NCBI GenBank assembly: GCA_026545765.1
Contig: CM048840.1
Location: 20,402,765-20,466,764 of the forward strand
Origin: Plantago major
Lineage: Eukaryota; Streptophyta; Magnoliopsida; Lamiales; Plantaginaceae
Direction: 5' to 3'
DNA length: 64,000 nucleotides
Positions 1 through 10,832 of this stretch are shown here, one piece after another. The notes under the pieces are model-generated. The model did not search any database. It saw only the letters and a program-made list of their open reading frames with translations, and was not told the DNA's origin. The translations under genes were made by a program, and so were the position numbers. Each line of letters begins with the position of its first letter. Position 1 is the stretch's first letter.

Positions 1-554
1 CAATTCCCTACAAAAACAAAAAACAAGAATTAATTAAGTTATACACAACATAAACAAGCACAAGGAAAATTACTACTCACAACTCAGATTAGATGCGTCT
101 TCTTGCATAAAATTACTACTGACTACTCAAACTAAATGATCATACTCACACAGCAGTCACATATTGACATAACACACACACTACTACTCCAGTAGATGTG
201 TCTTGTAGCATAAATCTTGTTCAATACAATCAAATGCTACATCTTAACAAATAAAAAGAAACAATACAGAGAAGTTGAAAGAATTCAGTAACCATTATGA
301 AACCAAAAACACTAAATAAATCAAATGCTACAGCATGAAATCAAATGCTACAGCATAAAAAAGAAGTAACTATTAGCATGCCTTTACTAACCCTTTAATA
401 CTCAGGTCTTTATAGGCTCGTTCACGGGTTAGGTAACACAACCTCCAATGGATTCTGCGATTTCTATAAATAGAGAAAAAAATAAACATATAAGAAAACT
501 ATGTTATAAAATCTTAACAATTTTATAACGATACAATTAATAGAAGTTTTAGAT
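1..554. other. AT-rich non-coding DNA flanking the hAT gene
   Basis: No reading frame or known element is recognisable here. It contains three short copies of a motif reading AATCAAATGCTACA (about 228-355) and is otherwise AT-rich. It lies downstream of the minus-strand hAT transposase and probably includes that element's 3' end, but I could not identify a terminal inverted repeat. Confidence 0.4.
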
Positions 555-2987
555 TTATACCTTATCCTTCTTCTTTATACCATGAAGCTTTCGAGTGCAC
601 ATCAACATTTCAACCGTCTTTGGCGCCAAAGAAGCACGGTAAGTGTCAATCACTCTAGTTCCGGCACTAAAAGTTGATTCCGAAGCAACGGTGCTGATTG
701 GAATGGCTAAAATATCTGCAGCCATTCGAGAAAGAATTTTGTATTTGCTTGAATCTTTCCACCACTTTAATGCATCCAAATTTGCAATATCAACGCCAGC
801 TGCATTCTCTTGAGTGAGTCGACCATCTTCAAAGTAAGCATCTAGCTTATTCTTTTGTGGTTGAACACTGTCCACGGAAGATATATGATTGAGAAATAGA
901 CTCATACCTGTAAATGAGGTGTGATTAGTTGATCACTCAAGAAGAGCAGGAATGAAAGGGGATTGGGAAGATTTATAGAGCAGCAGAGACAAATTTAAAA
1001 ATTGAGAATGATGAATAGAAAGGTCATATAGAGCAGCAAAGTCAAAATTAAGAATAGTGAATAGAAAGGTCATATAGAGCAGCATACACAAGAATTCAGA
1101 ATTTAGAAATGTCAAGAAAAATATAGTGAACAGAAACAGAATTCAAAATTTAGAAAGGTCAAGAAAAGTGAGTCATACCTATAGCGTGTGATGGTGCTAC
1201 TAGATTAGCCCTTTTATCTTGCCCAGAAGCATTAGATCGATAACTTGACTTTGAAGATGAAGAACCAGCATAGATCTTCTCATATTCACCATATAGAAAA
1301 TAAAGTGCTACTCGAACCTCTGCTATATTCTTCTGAACTTCATGTGATGGATAAATTCTAGGAAAACAATGTTCAATGACCAACATTTTCACCCGAGGAT
1401 CCAGAATTGCAGCTATTGACATAAGAAGATTACACTCACCCCAATACTTATCAAATTTTAGCTTCATACGTGAAATCATTGTCACAATAAATTCATCATC
1501 TATATCAGTAGCCTTGCTATCAAGAAGCTCTTTAATCTTACAAACTTCTACCAAATACAAATTCGCAGTTGGATAATCGCTACCCGACATCACATGAGTT
1601 GATTCCCAAAATGCTTGTAAAACTGAACATACTTTTTCCACCTTTATCCAATCTGCTTCATTTGGACATAAAGCAACCTCCTTATCTCTTTCCTTGTAAT
1701 TTGAAAAGCACTCTTTGTTATAGCACACACTAACATTTCGAGGGTAAAGTTCCACCGAGTTTTGCAATCATAAAGAAGTACCCTTTCCGGCAAAGAAGCT
1801 TGTTCTACAGCTTTTGCAAATTCCAAGCGTCGAGAGTCGCTCTTGTTGATGTAATCCACAACATCCCTAATAGTATCAACTATCTCGGTAATCATACTTA
1901 GACCATCTTGAACCAGCAAATAGAGAATGTGGGTGCACCATCTCACGTGAAACAACTTACCTTGAAGAGGTAAGGATCTGGTTTTAGAAAACGTAGTCTT
2001 CAAACTTCTTATACAAGTGTCATTGTTTCTTGCATTATCAACTGACAAGGTATAAACCTTGATCTCCAGCCCCCAACCTCTTAGGCATTTTAATATTTCA
2101 TAGGCAATGACAATGCCTGGCCGAGGAGGAGGAAGGTGAACAAAGTTCAATACTCGTTTCTGTAGTTGCCAAGTGTTATCAACCCAATGTCCTGTTAAGA
2201 CAATATACTCAAGCTTCTGATTTTTTGACTTCCATAAATCAGTAGTTAAACTGATTTGATGGACCTTCTTAAACAATTGTTTCAACTTCTCCCATTCTCT
2301 TTCATATACAACAAAACAATCAGTTTTAATTGCAACCCGAGTTATCCTAGTCCAGTCAGGCATCCCTCTTTTCATCATTATATTAAACCCCTCTTCCTCA
2401 ACAATTGTAAAAGGATGCTCATGCATACAAATCCACTCTGCTGCACTTTCCTTCATTGCTACCATATCAAACTTTCCGGGATAAAGATACGAGTGCCCAT
2501 GTATAGCCACGGTACCACAAATTGGAAAATTAAGCTTAGATTGTTTGGCTCTGTCTGCTGCTCGTGTTCTTTGCAGTTTAACACAGTCTTTCATGTGTCG
2601 AATCAAGTTAGTAGTGCATCCCCCGTTGTAATATTTCACTTTCTCCAGGCAATGGGAACACTGCACTTCTCTTTCTTTGTCCGGTAAACTTGTATCAACA
2701 GTTTCCTCCTTAAAATGATTCCATACTAATGAAGTCTTTTTTCTTTTTTTTGGTCAATGCGCATCAAGACCATCTCCAGCTACCCCATTCTCACCATTTT
2801 CAGCAGCAGAGTTTGTGTCACAACCATTATCAATAGATTCTGCATTTTCATCGTTCTCTTCCACATCCTCCACATCTATCGTCAATTCTCGATTCCCCAT
2901 ATATGCAAACAATTCATCCACGGAATCAAGAGTACCAACAATTTATATTCCTTCCCGTGCTTCTGAACTATTTTCTTGAGTAGACAT
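555..2987 (-). pseudogene. hAT-family (Ac/RICESLEEPER-type) transposase, broken
   Basis: hAT transposases cut and paste DNA transposons in the nucleus. Reading on the minus strand from an ATG at 2987: an acidic N-terminus, a PKKRKK nuclear-localisation-like stretch (about 2740), a BED zinc finger with CSHC and a later HMKDC motif (2560-2665), the RNase H-like body (from about 2500), and at 570-790 the C-terminal hAT dimerisation domain with LKWWK and SESTFSAG motifs. Two in-frame stops (about 2945 and 2755) precede the BED finger, and the frame shifts near 1725, so no full-length protein can be made. A plausible intron runs from about 1172 to 911 on this strand; splicing joins the frame before the dimerisation domain. 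Family assignment is strong; exact exon ends are inferred. Confidence 0.88.
960..1165. repeat. imperfect short tandem repeats in the hAT intron
   Basis: The probable last intron of the hAT gene holds repeated blocks of about 50-60 bases sharing GAATAGAAAGGTCATATAGA and a second block sharing GAATTTAGAAA-GTCAAGAAAA. The copies are diverged. They explain why the interval is low complexity and uncoding. Confidence 0.55.
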
Positions 2988-2989
2988 AT

Positions 2990-3766
2990 CTTAACTAATT
3001 AAGATAAACAACACAAGTAAACATTCCAATAAACAAATTTTTGAGTAATCAATAAGCAACTGAACATTATAGATTTATAGTAATCAGTAACAATTCCAGA
3101 AATCTGGTTTCCATATCTTAATAATGTCCACAACAGAATAATCAATAATCAGCCACAAATGTTAAATCGTATATCTCAGTCAGAGCAGACAATTTATTTA
3201 CTAAGCAAAACAACCAGAAACATGTCCAACGAAGTTTACAGCCGCGCATAAGAAGAAATGAAGAATAAGAGGAGGAGGAGTACCGTATTCACCAAAGAAG
3301 AAAGAAGAATGGCGCAAAGGAGGAGTAAGCAGCTCCGTATTCACCGGTGAAAAGATTGACGGTGTGGTGGCAGTGGGAGATGGGCGGAAGAGGTGGTGAA
3401 TGGTGGCGGTCTTTGGTGGTGTGGAGTAGGAGGCGACTAGCGGCAACTTGGAGGAGTGGAGGCATGACCTAGATGAAGAATGACAGTGAAAGAGGGAAAA
3501 TGATTTGGGCTTGGCTCCGTTCCATTAAAAGCTTCCTAGCTTTCCTTATTTGGAGTTTCGTTAGAAACTTCCTAGGCTAAAAATGGAAAGTTTTCAACAA
3601 ACAAACATCCTTCTACTTTCAACTTATTTACTCCTTTTGCCACTCACTTAAACACACTTACACTTAAACACACTTACACTTAAACTACACTTAATTAAAT
3701 CAACTAATGGGCCACATAACCCAATAACAAACCCTAACCCAATACACACACTTCCATTCACACAAC
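2990..3766. other. intergenic DNA upstream of the hAT gene
   Basis: No convincing gene. The open frame on the minus strand at 3201-3446 is proline/serine/threonine rich and probably only reflects leader-type sequence of the hAT gene. A block at 3517-3541 resembles a mariner/Stowaway terminus (see findings). Around 3650-3680 lies a short tandem repeat of a unit reading TTAAACACACTTACAC. Confidence 0.4.
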
Positions 3767-3848
3767 TTGGCGTCCAAGACCCCTCTCTCTAGAATTTTCT
3801 TCTTGCTAGCTACTTTGTCTCTCATCCTCTTCTCTTCCGATCAAATCA

Positions 3849-4220
3849 ATGTCGGAAAGAGATTCCACCATCGATCCCCACCATTCCCTCACCCATATCG
3901 CCTCGACTTTACCGGATTCAGTTCCGATTTCACCGGATCCGTCCATTTCGGAGGAGCTCGGGCGATTTGCGATTCTTGTCCAATTGACTCACCACCGCCT
4001 TCTCCTTTGTCTACTAATGACCGGATCTCATGTCTTTTGTTAGGACACCTATTTTGGCATGGACGTCGCAACTTTCTCCAATATCGAGAAAGATCTATTA
4101 TTCGTTGTTGATAACTCAGTTGGAATTGGTGAAATGGGCACGTCATTCCGAAACACGATTCACGAGAATATGAAGGTTGATTTAACGAAAAACACCGATT
4201 CTCAAAAATTCGAATCGTAA
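3849..4220 (+). other. unrecognised short open frames, possible gene 5' fragment
   Basis: Two short plus-strand frames begin at good ATGs: 3849-4043 (64 residues, starts MSERDSTIDPHH) and 4059-4220 (53 residues, starts MDVATFSNIEKDLL). The second is shorter than usual gene-calling limits. They follow a pyrimidine-rich leader-like stretch. They are in different frames and could be exons of one gene, the start of a captured host gene, or chance. I recognise no family in either. The long frame starting upstream at 3767 uses a TTG and overlaps the first in another frame, so I do not favour it. Confidence 0.25.
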
Positions 4221-4449
4221 ATCATTTGCTATTTTATTGAAAAATCCTATGTTCTTTTGCTCAAAACTTTCAGTTCATAGTATTGTTTTAGATTCAAATG
4301 GAATCTGAAATTTTATGACTATTATAGACTTTCGGTTCCTAAATGGAGTCTATTTGGATCACCGAAATGGGTATATTGAAATGGGCATACCGATATTAGT
4401 TGAAATTGTGAAATGGGTATCTTGAGATTATTTGTATCACTATTTCAAA

Positions 4450-4850
4450 TTGATGATATCTTGTTGTTCAGATGAGTATGATGACCAATTGACGGAGAAT
4501 TTACTAACGGTTCTCTTTTATTGGTGTAAACGTAAGAAAGTTGTTGAGGAGATAGCCATTCCACTCCGCTATGGATTACGAAATGGTATATTGAAATTTT
4601 AGATTTTGTGACTATACTAAATTTTTTGATTTGTATGAGTATCATGAAATTATCGTAAGTAAAATTGTATTTACATTCTTTGAGTATGACTTTCGCAAAT
4701 TGCTGAAAATTTATGATGTCTTATGTGTATGAGGATTTCATTTATGATTTCAACCAAGTGATGAACATTTACTAATTTCGGTTTTATTTTTCCGTTGCGT
4801 AAACGTAAAAAGTTACTTTGCACATAGGCTTTCCACCTCGCTCGATGAAT
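4450..4850. repeat. diverged tandem duplication of about 250 bases
   Basis: Two neighbouring blocks (about 4450-4580 and 4690-4850) share the order TTTACTAA, a TTTTATT run, GTAAACGTAA, AAAGTT and a TTCCA-CTC-GCT block, with many substitutions between. This looks like an old duplication; no coding potential is evident. Confidence 0.4.
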
Positions 4851-4992
4851 CCCAGTGTTTTTAGGACTAAATCTTACGAGCTTTCTTATATGGTTCATTT
4901 CCTCCCTCTAAGAAGAATTGTGCGGATGGTTTGTTGCACGATGCTAAGGTCACCGTTAAACCCTATATTGAACTATAGAATGCCTTGCCTAA

Positions 4993-5083
4993 TTTATTAT
5001 GCTTATGTCACGCTTTCGGGACTTTATTATGCTTATGTCACGCCTTGTTGGGATTTATTATGCTTATGTCAACCGCCTGTCGG
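4993..5083 (+). repeat. three-copy 30-base tandem repeat
   Basis: Three copies begin at 4993, 5023 and 5054, each sharing TTTATTATGCTTATGTCA followed by a variable tail. The spacing is 30 and 31 bases. The short plus-strand frame across it is repetitive and not a known protein. Confidence 0.75.
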
Positions 5084-5308
5084 TTTTTTAGAGGTCATCT
5101 ATAACAAGGTTATGTGAGTCTTGGTGTATCGATATGATGACATTTATGTATTGGAAAAAACGATATGCAATTAACCTGGTTTGGAATATGGCTTTTGGTT
5201 ATGTTTCTATGGTATGGTTGTATACTTTTGGTTCACTAAGTGTTTGTTGATTATGAGCATTAAGTGCTGGTGACTGATCGATGATTACTTATCTGAGATT
5301 AGCTGCTC

Positions 5309-7382
5309 ACTCCATCTAGTCCATTAAAAGCTTCCTAAAATTTTATTGGACTTATATGAAACTGAATTTCAATTGTAGGAGGCTTACAAAAAAAATGTCC
5401 CATGTTGCATTCAATGATGATTGAAAAATCTGAGAGTAGTCAAAATACAAAGGTCGGAAAATTTTTCATTACCTTGAGTTTTATAGTTAAAACATGCATC
5501 CTTTTCTTAGGATATGTTTCATCACCATAAACATGATATACAAAATATATGCATTTGTTCATATGGTTTCAAAAGCTTTGATTTATAAAGAAATCAAATC
5601 AAATCAGCTTCTTCATATCCTAGTTGCTGCATGAGATCTTCAAGGCCTGTTATTTTTCCAGCTGCAACCAAATAGTCAATGCATTCTCTTACCAATGTTG
5701 CATCTACCTCTAAATCTGTTGGTAAATTGCCCAGCCTGAGCAGAGCATCCTTCCCCATATGAGGGATCCTGTAGTTGTTGCATCCCATTTTTTTCATGAT
5801 TTCAATCAAACAACTTTGATAAGTAAATAAACTTTGTTAAGTTTCATTGTCTCAAGATTTTCAAAAGATTTGAGTACTGCCTCAATAAGATCATCAACTG
5901 TTAGTGGTGTTTCTTCATCTTTAAGAGACGGCAGTGCCCTAAACCAACCAAGATCATTCACATTAGTGTCTGGTGAATTTGGTGGTTGACAAACAAGGTG
6001 GATATTAAATCCATCAGCAATTGCTACTGCTCTAAAGTCAGGATCATCATCATTTATGTGCGCTCGATAGTTGTCTTGTTGTATTAGTATATCTTTGCTC
6101 ATCCAAGCAGGCCATTTAGCCTTTATAGCTGGTAAGATCTGAAAACACAGTTTATATAAAGTCACTAGTTGCGCAAATATGAATAGGCAGGGGGATTAAT
6201 TGCAGAAATATAAAAAGAAAGATGACCTAATTTACAATGCAGTTTTTTATGACTTCTTGCGATGTGATTCAATTGGATTTGTTTCCAATGTTCCTGCTGG
6301 TATGTTTTTGCTCTTTCTTTGTGCTGCTACCTTCTTTATAAATGGAAACATGCCTATCTTTCCATCAAATAAAATCTCACCATTTTCACCATACATAGGC
6401 CTTGCTACCACACACATGAACATGACTTTTGTGATAAATCTTTTGCTTTTACATGTCCTATGAACTTCTTCTTCTCCTTCGAGGATGTAGTACCTAAGTG
6501 ACTCTTTTGTGAGGTTGAACCACTTCTCATCTATGTGAACTATGTGTTGCATCCTATTAAACTTGACATTGTGTGAACTAGGGTCTACATGCAAGTGTTT
6601 GAGACTAAACCCTAGCCTATGTAGTTTTCCTTCAAATGTTAAAGCAGGTTTAATTGCATTTGTATGAGGTCTGATCAGCCCTTGTTTAATCCATCTCCAA
6701 CATGTAGATTTACTTACCTTGAGTCCAAAGAGATGCCTCCTAAGTGTACTTCTTTGTGCTACTGATAAACTGACCAACTTGTTTCTGTCTAGCTTCACTC
6801 TCTTGCTCCTCAACTTTTATTTTTCATTGCAAAGCCATATTGGCTCTCCTTTCATTAACTGTTTCTTTGCTTGGTGCCATATGGCCCTGATTGCTCGCCT
6901 ACTCCTCACAAACTTGCAAGCAGCCTCCTGCATCTTCCCAGGAATGACATTTAAGTATGTAGAATGCTTGAATAGAAAATGGGCAATTTGGTTCCTCTCT
7001 TGGGTAGTTAAATTTCTGGGCATTTTGTAGCTTGTTTACAATTTGGATGTAATTTTTGTACATTGGTTGGTAGGCAGTAAATGTTGTTATAAATTGTCTA
7101 TTTATTGTATTTTGGTGGGAAACTTTCTAACTTTTGGAGCCAAAAGTACATTATATCCAGTGTATTCAGCTTTGTATTTAAATTCCAAGTTGTACAGTGA
7201 TCTGGAGATTTTGGTGGGAATTATTAGCATAAATGAATATGCTAATTTTTCCCTCCATGGAGTTAATCTTGGGGCCACAAGTCATTTCATTCACTATTTT
7301 GTGGGCCTTCAATTTTAAAATTAATTTTTCTTAAATGAAGAGAAAGCATCATGTTAGGAAGGTTTAAATGGACCAGAGGGAG
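5309..7382 (-). mobile_element. mariner-like element (plant MLE) with both TIRs
   Basis: About 2.07 kb. The left end (about 5309-5341, ACTCCATCTAGTCCATT...) and the reverse complement of the right end (about 7351-7382, ACTCCCTCTGGTCCATT...) match over about 33 bases with few differences, and both resemble the CTCCCTCCGTCC-type termini of plant MLEs and Stowaway MITEs. The right end is followed by TA, the expected target site; the left flank has a changed base there. The interior encodes the transposase relic described separately. The right end interrupts an older CACTA-derived region. Confidence 0.85.
5594..7023 (-). pseudogene. mariner-like transposase, decayed
   Basis: Plant MLE transposase of the DD39D class. 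In order on the minus strand: N-terminal helix-turn-helix region (7023-6700, starts PRNLTTQERNQIAHF), first catalytic Asp in HIDEKWF (about 6520), second in QQDNYRAH (about 6090), third in the NVNDLGWF block (about 5965). Thirty-nine residues separate the second and third Asp, the plant MLE spacing. Breaks: an in-frame stop at 6814-6816, a frameshift near 6250, an intron that I place at 6139-6235 (GTAAAT donor, TTTTCAG acceptor), and a frameshift near 5815 before the conserved C-terminus (NNYRIPHMGK). All three catalytic residues are still visible, so decay is fairly recent, but the gene cannot make a complete enzyme. Confidence 0.9.
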
Positions 7383-7383
7383 T

Positions 7384-7989
7384 AATAATGATAACATGTC
7401 TATTAACAAGTAGTAATATTAGTCTGACACGTCTACAATTATTAGAGTCATAACATGCATTTTACGTTAATATGCAAATAGTCTCAAAACACTTAATTAA
7501 ATCTTCATAATCTAGTGCATATACAAATTTATCGAATCAAAATTACTACGTACTTACAAACATCCTAACATTATACTAATTAATAATATAAATTCACAAT
7601 CAATATATCAATTGCACAAAGTTAACTAGCTAGTATACTATAGTTCCCATAAACATACAATTGATCTAATTAGTCAAAATTAACAAAATTCCCAAATTTG
7701 TTAACAAGTAAGGGTTTCAAAACACTCAACTAAATCTTCATAATCCTACTACATATACAAAAATATCAAATTAACAACCCTACATACTTCGAAACATCCT
7801 AACATTATACTAAAAATCCAAATTCACAATCAATATAGCAATTGAATATCTCAAAGTTAACACACTACGTAATATAAGCTAAACTAACTACTACATACTT
7901 ACAATACACATGCAATTGCTCAAATTAGTTAAAATTAACAAAATCCTCAAATTTGGCAAAATAATGGTTTTAGCCAAAATACCTTCGAT
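7384..7989 (-). mobile_element. fragment of a CACTA 5' intron region
   Basis: Non-coding AT-rich DNA that matches, in the same orientation, the region 39490-40070 inside the CACTA element further along: both contain GACACGTCTACAATTATTAG and end in GTTTTAGCCAAAAT-type sequence. In that element the block is an intron-like stretch between the leader and the transposase start, read on the minus strand. Here it is cut by the mariner element on one side and by a CACTA terminus on the other. Confidence 0.65.
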
Positions 7990-8985
7990 CACTACAAGAA
8001 TAACCGGATGTAAGGACGGATAAAATTCGTCCCTACCTTAGGGACGAATCGGCGGATCTAGGGACGGATTAGGGTATCCGTCCCTAATCCGTCCCTGTTT
8101 TAGGGACGGATATTTTATCCGTCCCTAAAACAGTTGACCAAGAAAAAAAAAAGGAAAAGAAAAAGAAAAAAGGGGGGGTCAGGGACGGATAAAATATCCA
8201 TCCCTAAATAGGGACGGATAGCTATCCGTCCCTAAATCCGCATTACAGAAAGAAAAGCAGCGGGCAGTATTCCCATTTGCTCACTGCTTTTCTTTCTTCC
8301 TCCTCTCTTCTCAAATTCACCACTTTCCATTTCCGGCCAAATCTCGACGATTCCGGCCAATCTTATACTCGTTTTGAAGCTCGTGGGACAAGGAGCTAGG
8401 CTTGTGCATCAATTTCAACTTTCATCCGCTATTTTCTCCGGAATTGAAGGTATTTTGGCTAAAACCCTTACTTTTTAAAATTTGGGGATTTTGTTAATTT
8501 CGACTAGTTTGATCAATTGTATGTTTATAGGAAGTATGTAGTAGATAGTTTAGCTTATATTACGTATTGGGTTAGCTTTGAGATGTGCAATTGATATATT
8601 TATTGTGAAATTGGATTGCTAGTATGATGTTAGTATGATTGTAAGTATGTAGGGTATTTACTTAGCTATTTTCGTATACGTAGTAGGATTATGAAGATTT
8701 AATTGTGTGTTTGGAGACAATTTGGTGATTTTGGTGATTTTAATATAATTTTGGAGTATTAACATAAAAAAATTACTCATATTTTCATCTACAATTTGTA
8801 ATGTTAATAGATATATGGAAGTTTAACTACTAGAAAATTGAATTGTAATCGTAAAATGCATGTAATTCATTACCAATTGTTAATGTATCCTAATTAAAAA
8901 TGTAATTGTAATTGTAATGAAACTAAATACGTAATGGTATACATGTTATAGATCTAATAAATTGAGATGCAGGTTAATTGTTGAA
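7990..8985 (+). mobile_element. CACTA (En/Spm-type) 5' end and leader region
   Basis: Starts with the diagnostic terminus CACTACAAGAATAACCGG at 7990, preceded by GAT as a possible 3-bp target duplication. Bases 8008-8240 hold many direct and inverted copies of GGGACGGAT/ATCCGTCCC, the subterminal repeats of CACTA elements. From about 8280 a leader-like pyrimidine-rich stretch is followed at 8440-8985 by the same intron-like block found at 39490-40070 and 7384-7989, here in the opposite orientation. The matching right terminus is not present nearby, so the element is truncated or rearranged, and the next sequence belongs to a different transposon gene. Confidence 0.7.
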
Positions 8986-9130
8986 TTATGAATCCCTCAA
9001 ATTCAAATTCAAATTCAAAGCACACTGATTTTATTACAACGGACACTTGGAAGAGTAAAACACAAACAAGCCACACTTCGAGAAGTAAAAAACAAACAAG
9101 CAAACTAAAACAAGCTCCCAACTTCAGCCA

Positions 9131-10288
9131 TTACTCGGACGGAAACAATTCCTTTTGCAGTGCATCACAAACTCCCTTATGTTCTGGGGTCAAGCTGGCA
9201 TAGTTCCCCATAAGTGTCATCCACATGTTTATCTTCTTCTCCTTCCTCCTACGTTCCTCCTTTTGGCGGGCAAACTCCAGCTTCTGTCTTTCCAACTCAA
9301 GGTATTGGGGATAACTTTCATTAAAGTTAATCCATCCCTCGCTCATTGCATCCATTGAGGAGTTACCAGAACTACCACCTCTAGCCATCTTCTTTGCCTT
9401 GTCACGACCCATAGGACGTTTGTTAGTCGTGACACTGTCCTCACTTTGGCGCTTGCTCCCACTACTAGCACCTGCTGATTCCATTGGTTGATCATCATCA
9501 TCATCCGGAACCTCAACCCTCGGAGTTTTTGCGGCCTTCTTATATTTTTCCTCCAAGTTCATCTTCGTTTCCCACTCTGGGTACTGTTTCATGGCATCCC
9601 ACTGCTTGAACAAGATGAATCCGGCGTTACAACCTGACTTCTCTTTGTAGAATTCCTGGGCTGTTTCAGTTACATTGGCTTCATTGTAGCCACTCCGATC
9701 GCCGACAACCCTAGTAGTACGATCCACACAAATCAACCATCAATTAATGTCATCTCCCATCCGATTAAATCTGAGACGAAGTGAATCATGACTTTGCTTT
9801 TTCTCCATACCGGACATCTTCCCATGCCTCCGCATATCCTCGAACTTCTCCTCGACTTTCTTGAACAAACTTGCGTACCTCTGATTCGTGACAATGATCG
9901 AATTTGCGCTAACAACCATGTAACAAGAGATGAGAACCAAGTCCTCATTCGTGTTGTAGAGTGAGCCCCGTCATTCCCCTTAATTGGCCGTCCCTCCTTC
10001 CGTGTCTTTGGCTTTCCCTTTCCCACGCCTCTGGTTCGGTTGAATTTCAGGCTGCGTTTCAGGAACAACTTCCGGTGCTTGCGGAAATATTGGTGTTTGG
10101 TAGATTGGAGAATGGTAATTTTGAGTGTAGAGGTCTTGGTAGGAGCTTCCGAACAAAGGGCGAACGAAGCTCAGTTGTGGTTGTTGAGAGGTGTTTTTGT
10201 TGAGCTTTTGCATGCACGCTTCGTAGGCTTCGGGTGTGTTTTCTTGCATCCACCTCAGAGTTTCCGGAGTAAACAAGTTTCCGTCCAT
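9131..10288 (-). pseudogene. Myb/SANT-like, NAM-associated-domain protein (PIF/Harbinger-type ORF1)
   Basis: This family (often labelled 'glutathione S-transferase T3-like' in plant genomes) carries a trihelix/SANT-like DNA-binding domain and a C-terminal NAM-associated domain, and is usually the DNA-binding partner of a PIF/Harbinger transposase. One frame runs from ATG 10288 (MDGNLFTPETLRWMQ) to the stop at 9131, about 385 codons, the family's usual size. The SANT-like region is at 9960-9700 (NEDLVLISCYM, NQRYASLFKKVEEKF). The NAM-associated part is at 9500-9140 with KRPMGRDKAKK and a charged coiled coil (ELERQKLEFARQKEERRRKEKK). Three nonsense codons interrupt this single frame (TAA near 9978, TGA near 9972, TGA at 9737-9739); the last looks like CGA to TGA, a methyl-C deamination change. 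There is no frameshift. Confidence 0.82.
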
Positions 10289-10404
10289 ATCGCCGGAAAA
10301 TTGAAGTGGAGATGGTGTTTTGGAGTGAATAGAGTGTTTTAAGTTTAATTAAGAGAGAAAGAGGAGTTGGAGATGGGATGATCCAAACATGGTCAAACTG
10401 GTCT

Positions 10405-10414
10405 CATTTTATAG
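10405..10414 (-). promoter_or_regulatory. TATA box of the Myb-like gene
   Basis: CTATAAAATG on the minus strand lies about 120 bases upstream of the ATG at 10288, with a CT-rich leader between, so the promoter looks better preserved than the coding frame. Confidence 0.5.
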
Positions 10415-10672
10415 ATCTCGGAAAAATAAAGCCGTTGGTGATTTTTATTTATTTTTTGCATTTTTATTTTGAAAGTTACAACCGTTTTAAACTAAAAAGG
10501 AATTTGAAAATTAAAAAAAAATAGGCGAGTAAGAAGACGACAAGTGGCAGCAGCCGTGTCCCGTCACTTATACCACTGACGCGCCTGCCCACTGGCGCGT
10601 CGAGACAGACTGCAGGCCGTCTAAGAGAACCTTCGAGGGACTACATAATAAGGATGCAGCTTAAAATAGTAC

Positions 10673-10741
10673 AAGGGTGTTTCTGTAATTTAACGCACAG
10701 ATTAGGAAACCCTAATTCTCGCTTGCCTGCCGCGTATAAAA
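10673..10741 (+). promoter_or_regulatory. eEF1A core promoter: TEF box, telo-box, TATA box
   Basis: Three elements known from plant eEF1A promoters appear in the expected order: a TEF-box-like AAGGGTGTTTCTGT at 10673-10686 (one mismatch to ARGGRYANNNNNGT), a telo-box AAACCCTAA at 10707-10715, and TATAAAA at 10735-10741. Transcription would start near 10765 and produce a pyrimidine-rich leader. In plants this combination drives strong expression in dividing cells; that role is knowledge of the family, not shown here. Confidence 0.8.
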
Positions 10742-10832
10742 CTCGTGAGACCTCACAGCCAAACACTTCTCTCTCAGTGCTTTTCAGCTCGCAGCCCATT
10801 TCTTACTGAATTCTATCTCTTCATATCGGAAG

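Noticed and set aside
3767..4111. 114-codon frame with a hydrophobic N-terminus resembling a signal peptide
   Set aside because: It begins at TTG, not ATG, and covers a pyrimidine-rich leader-like stretch; the ATG at 3849 in another frame is more plausible.
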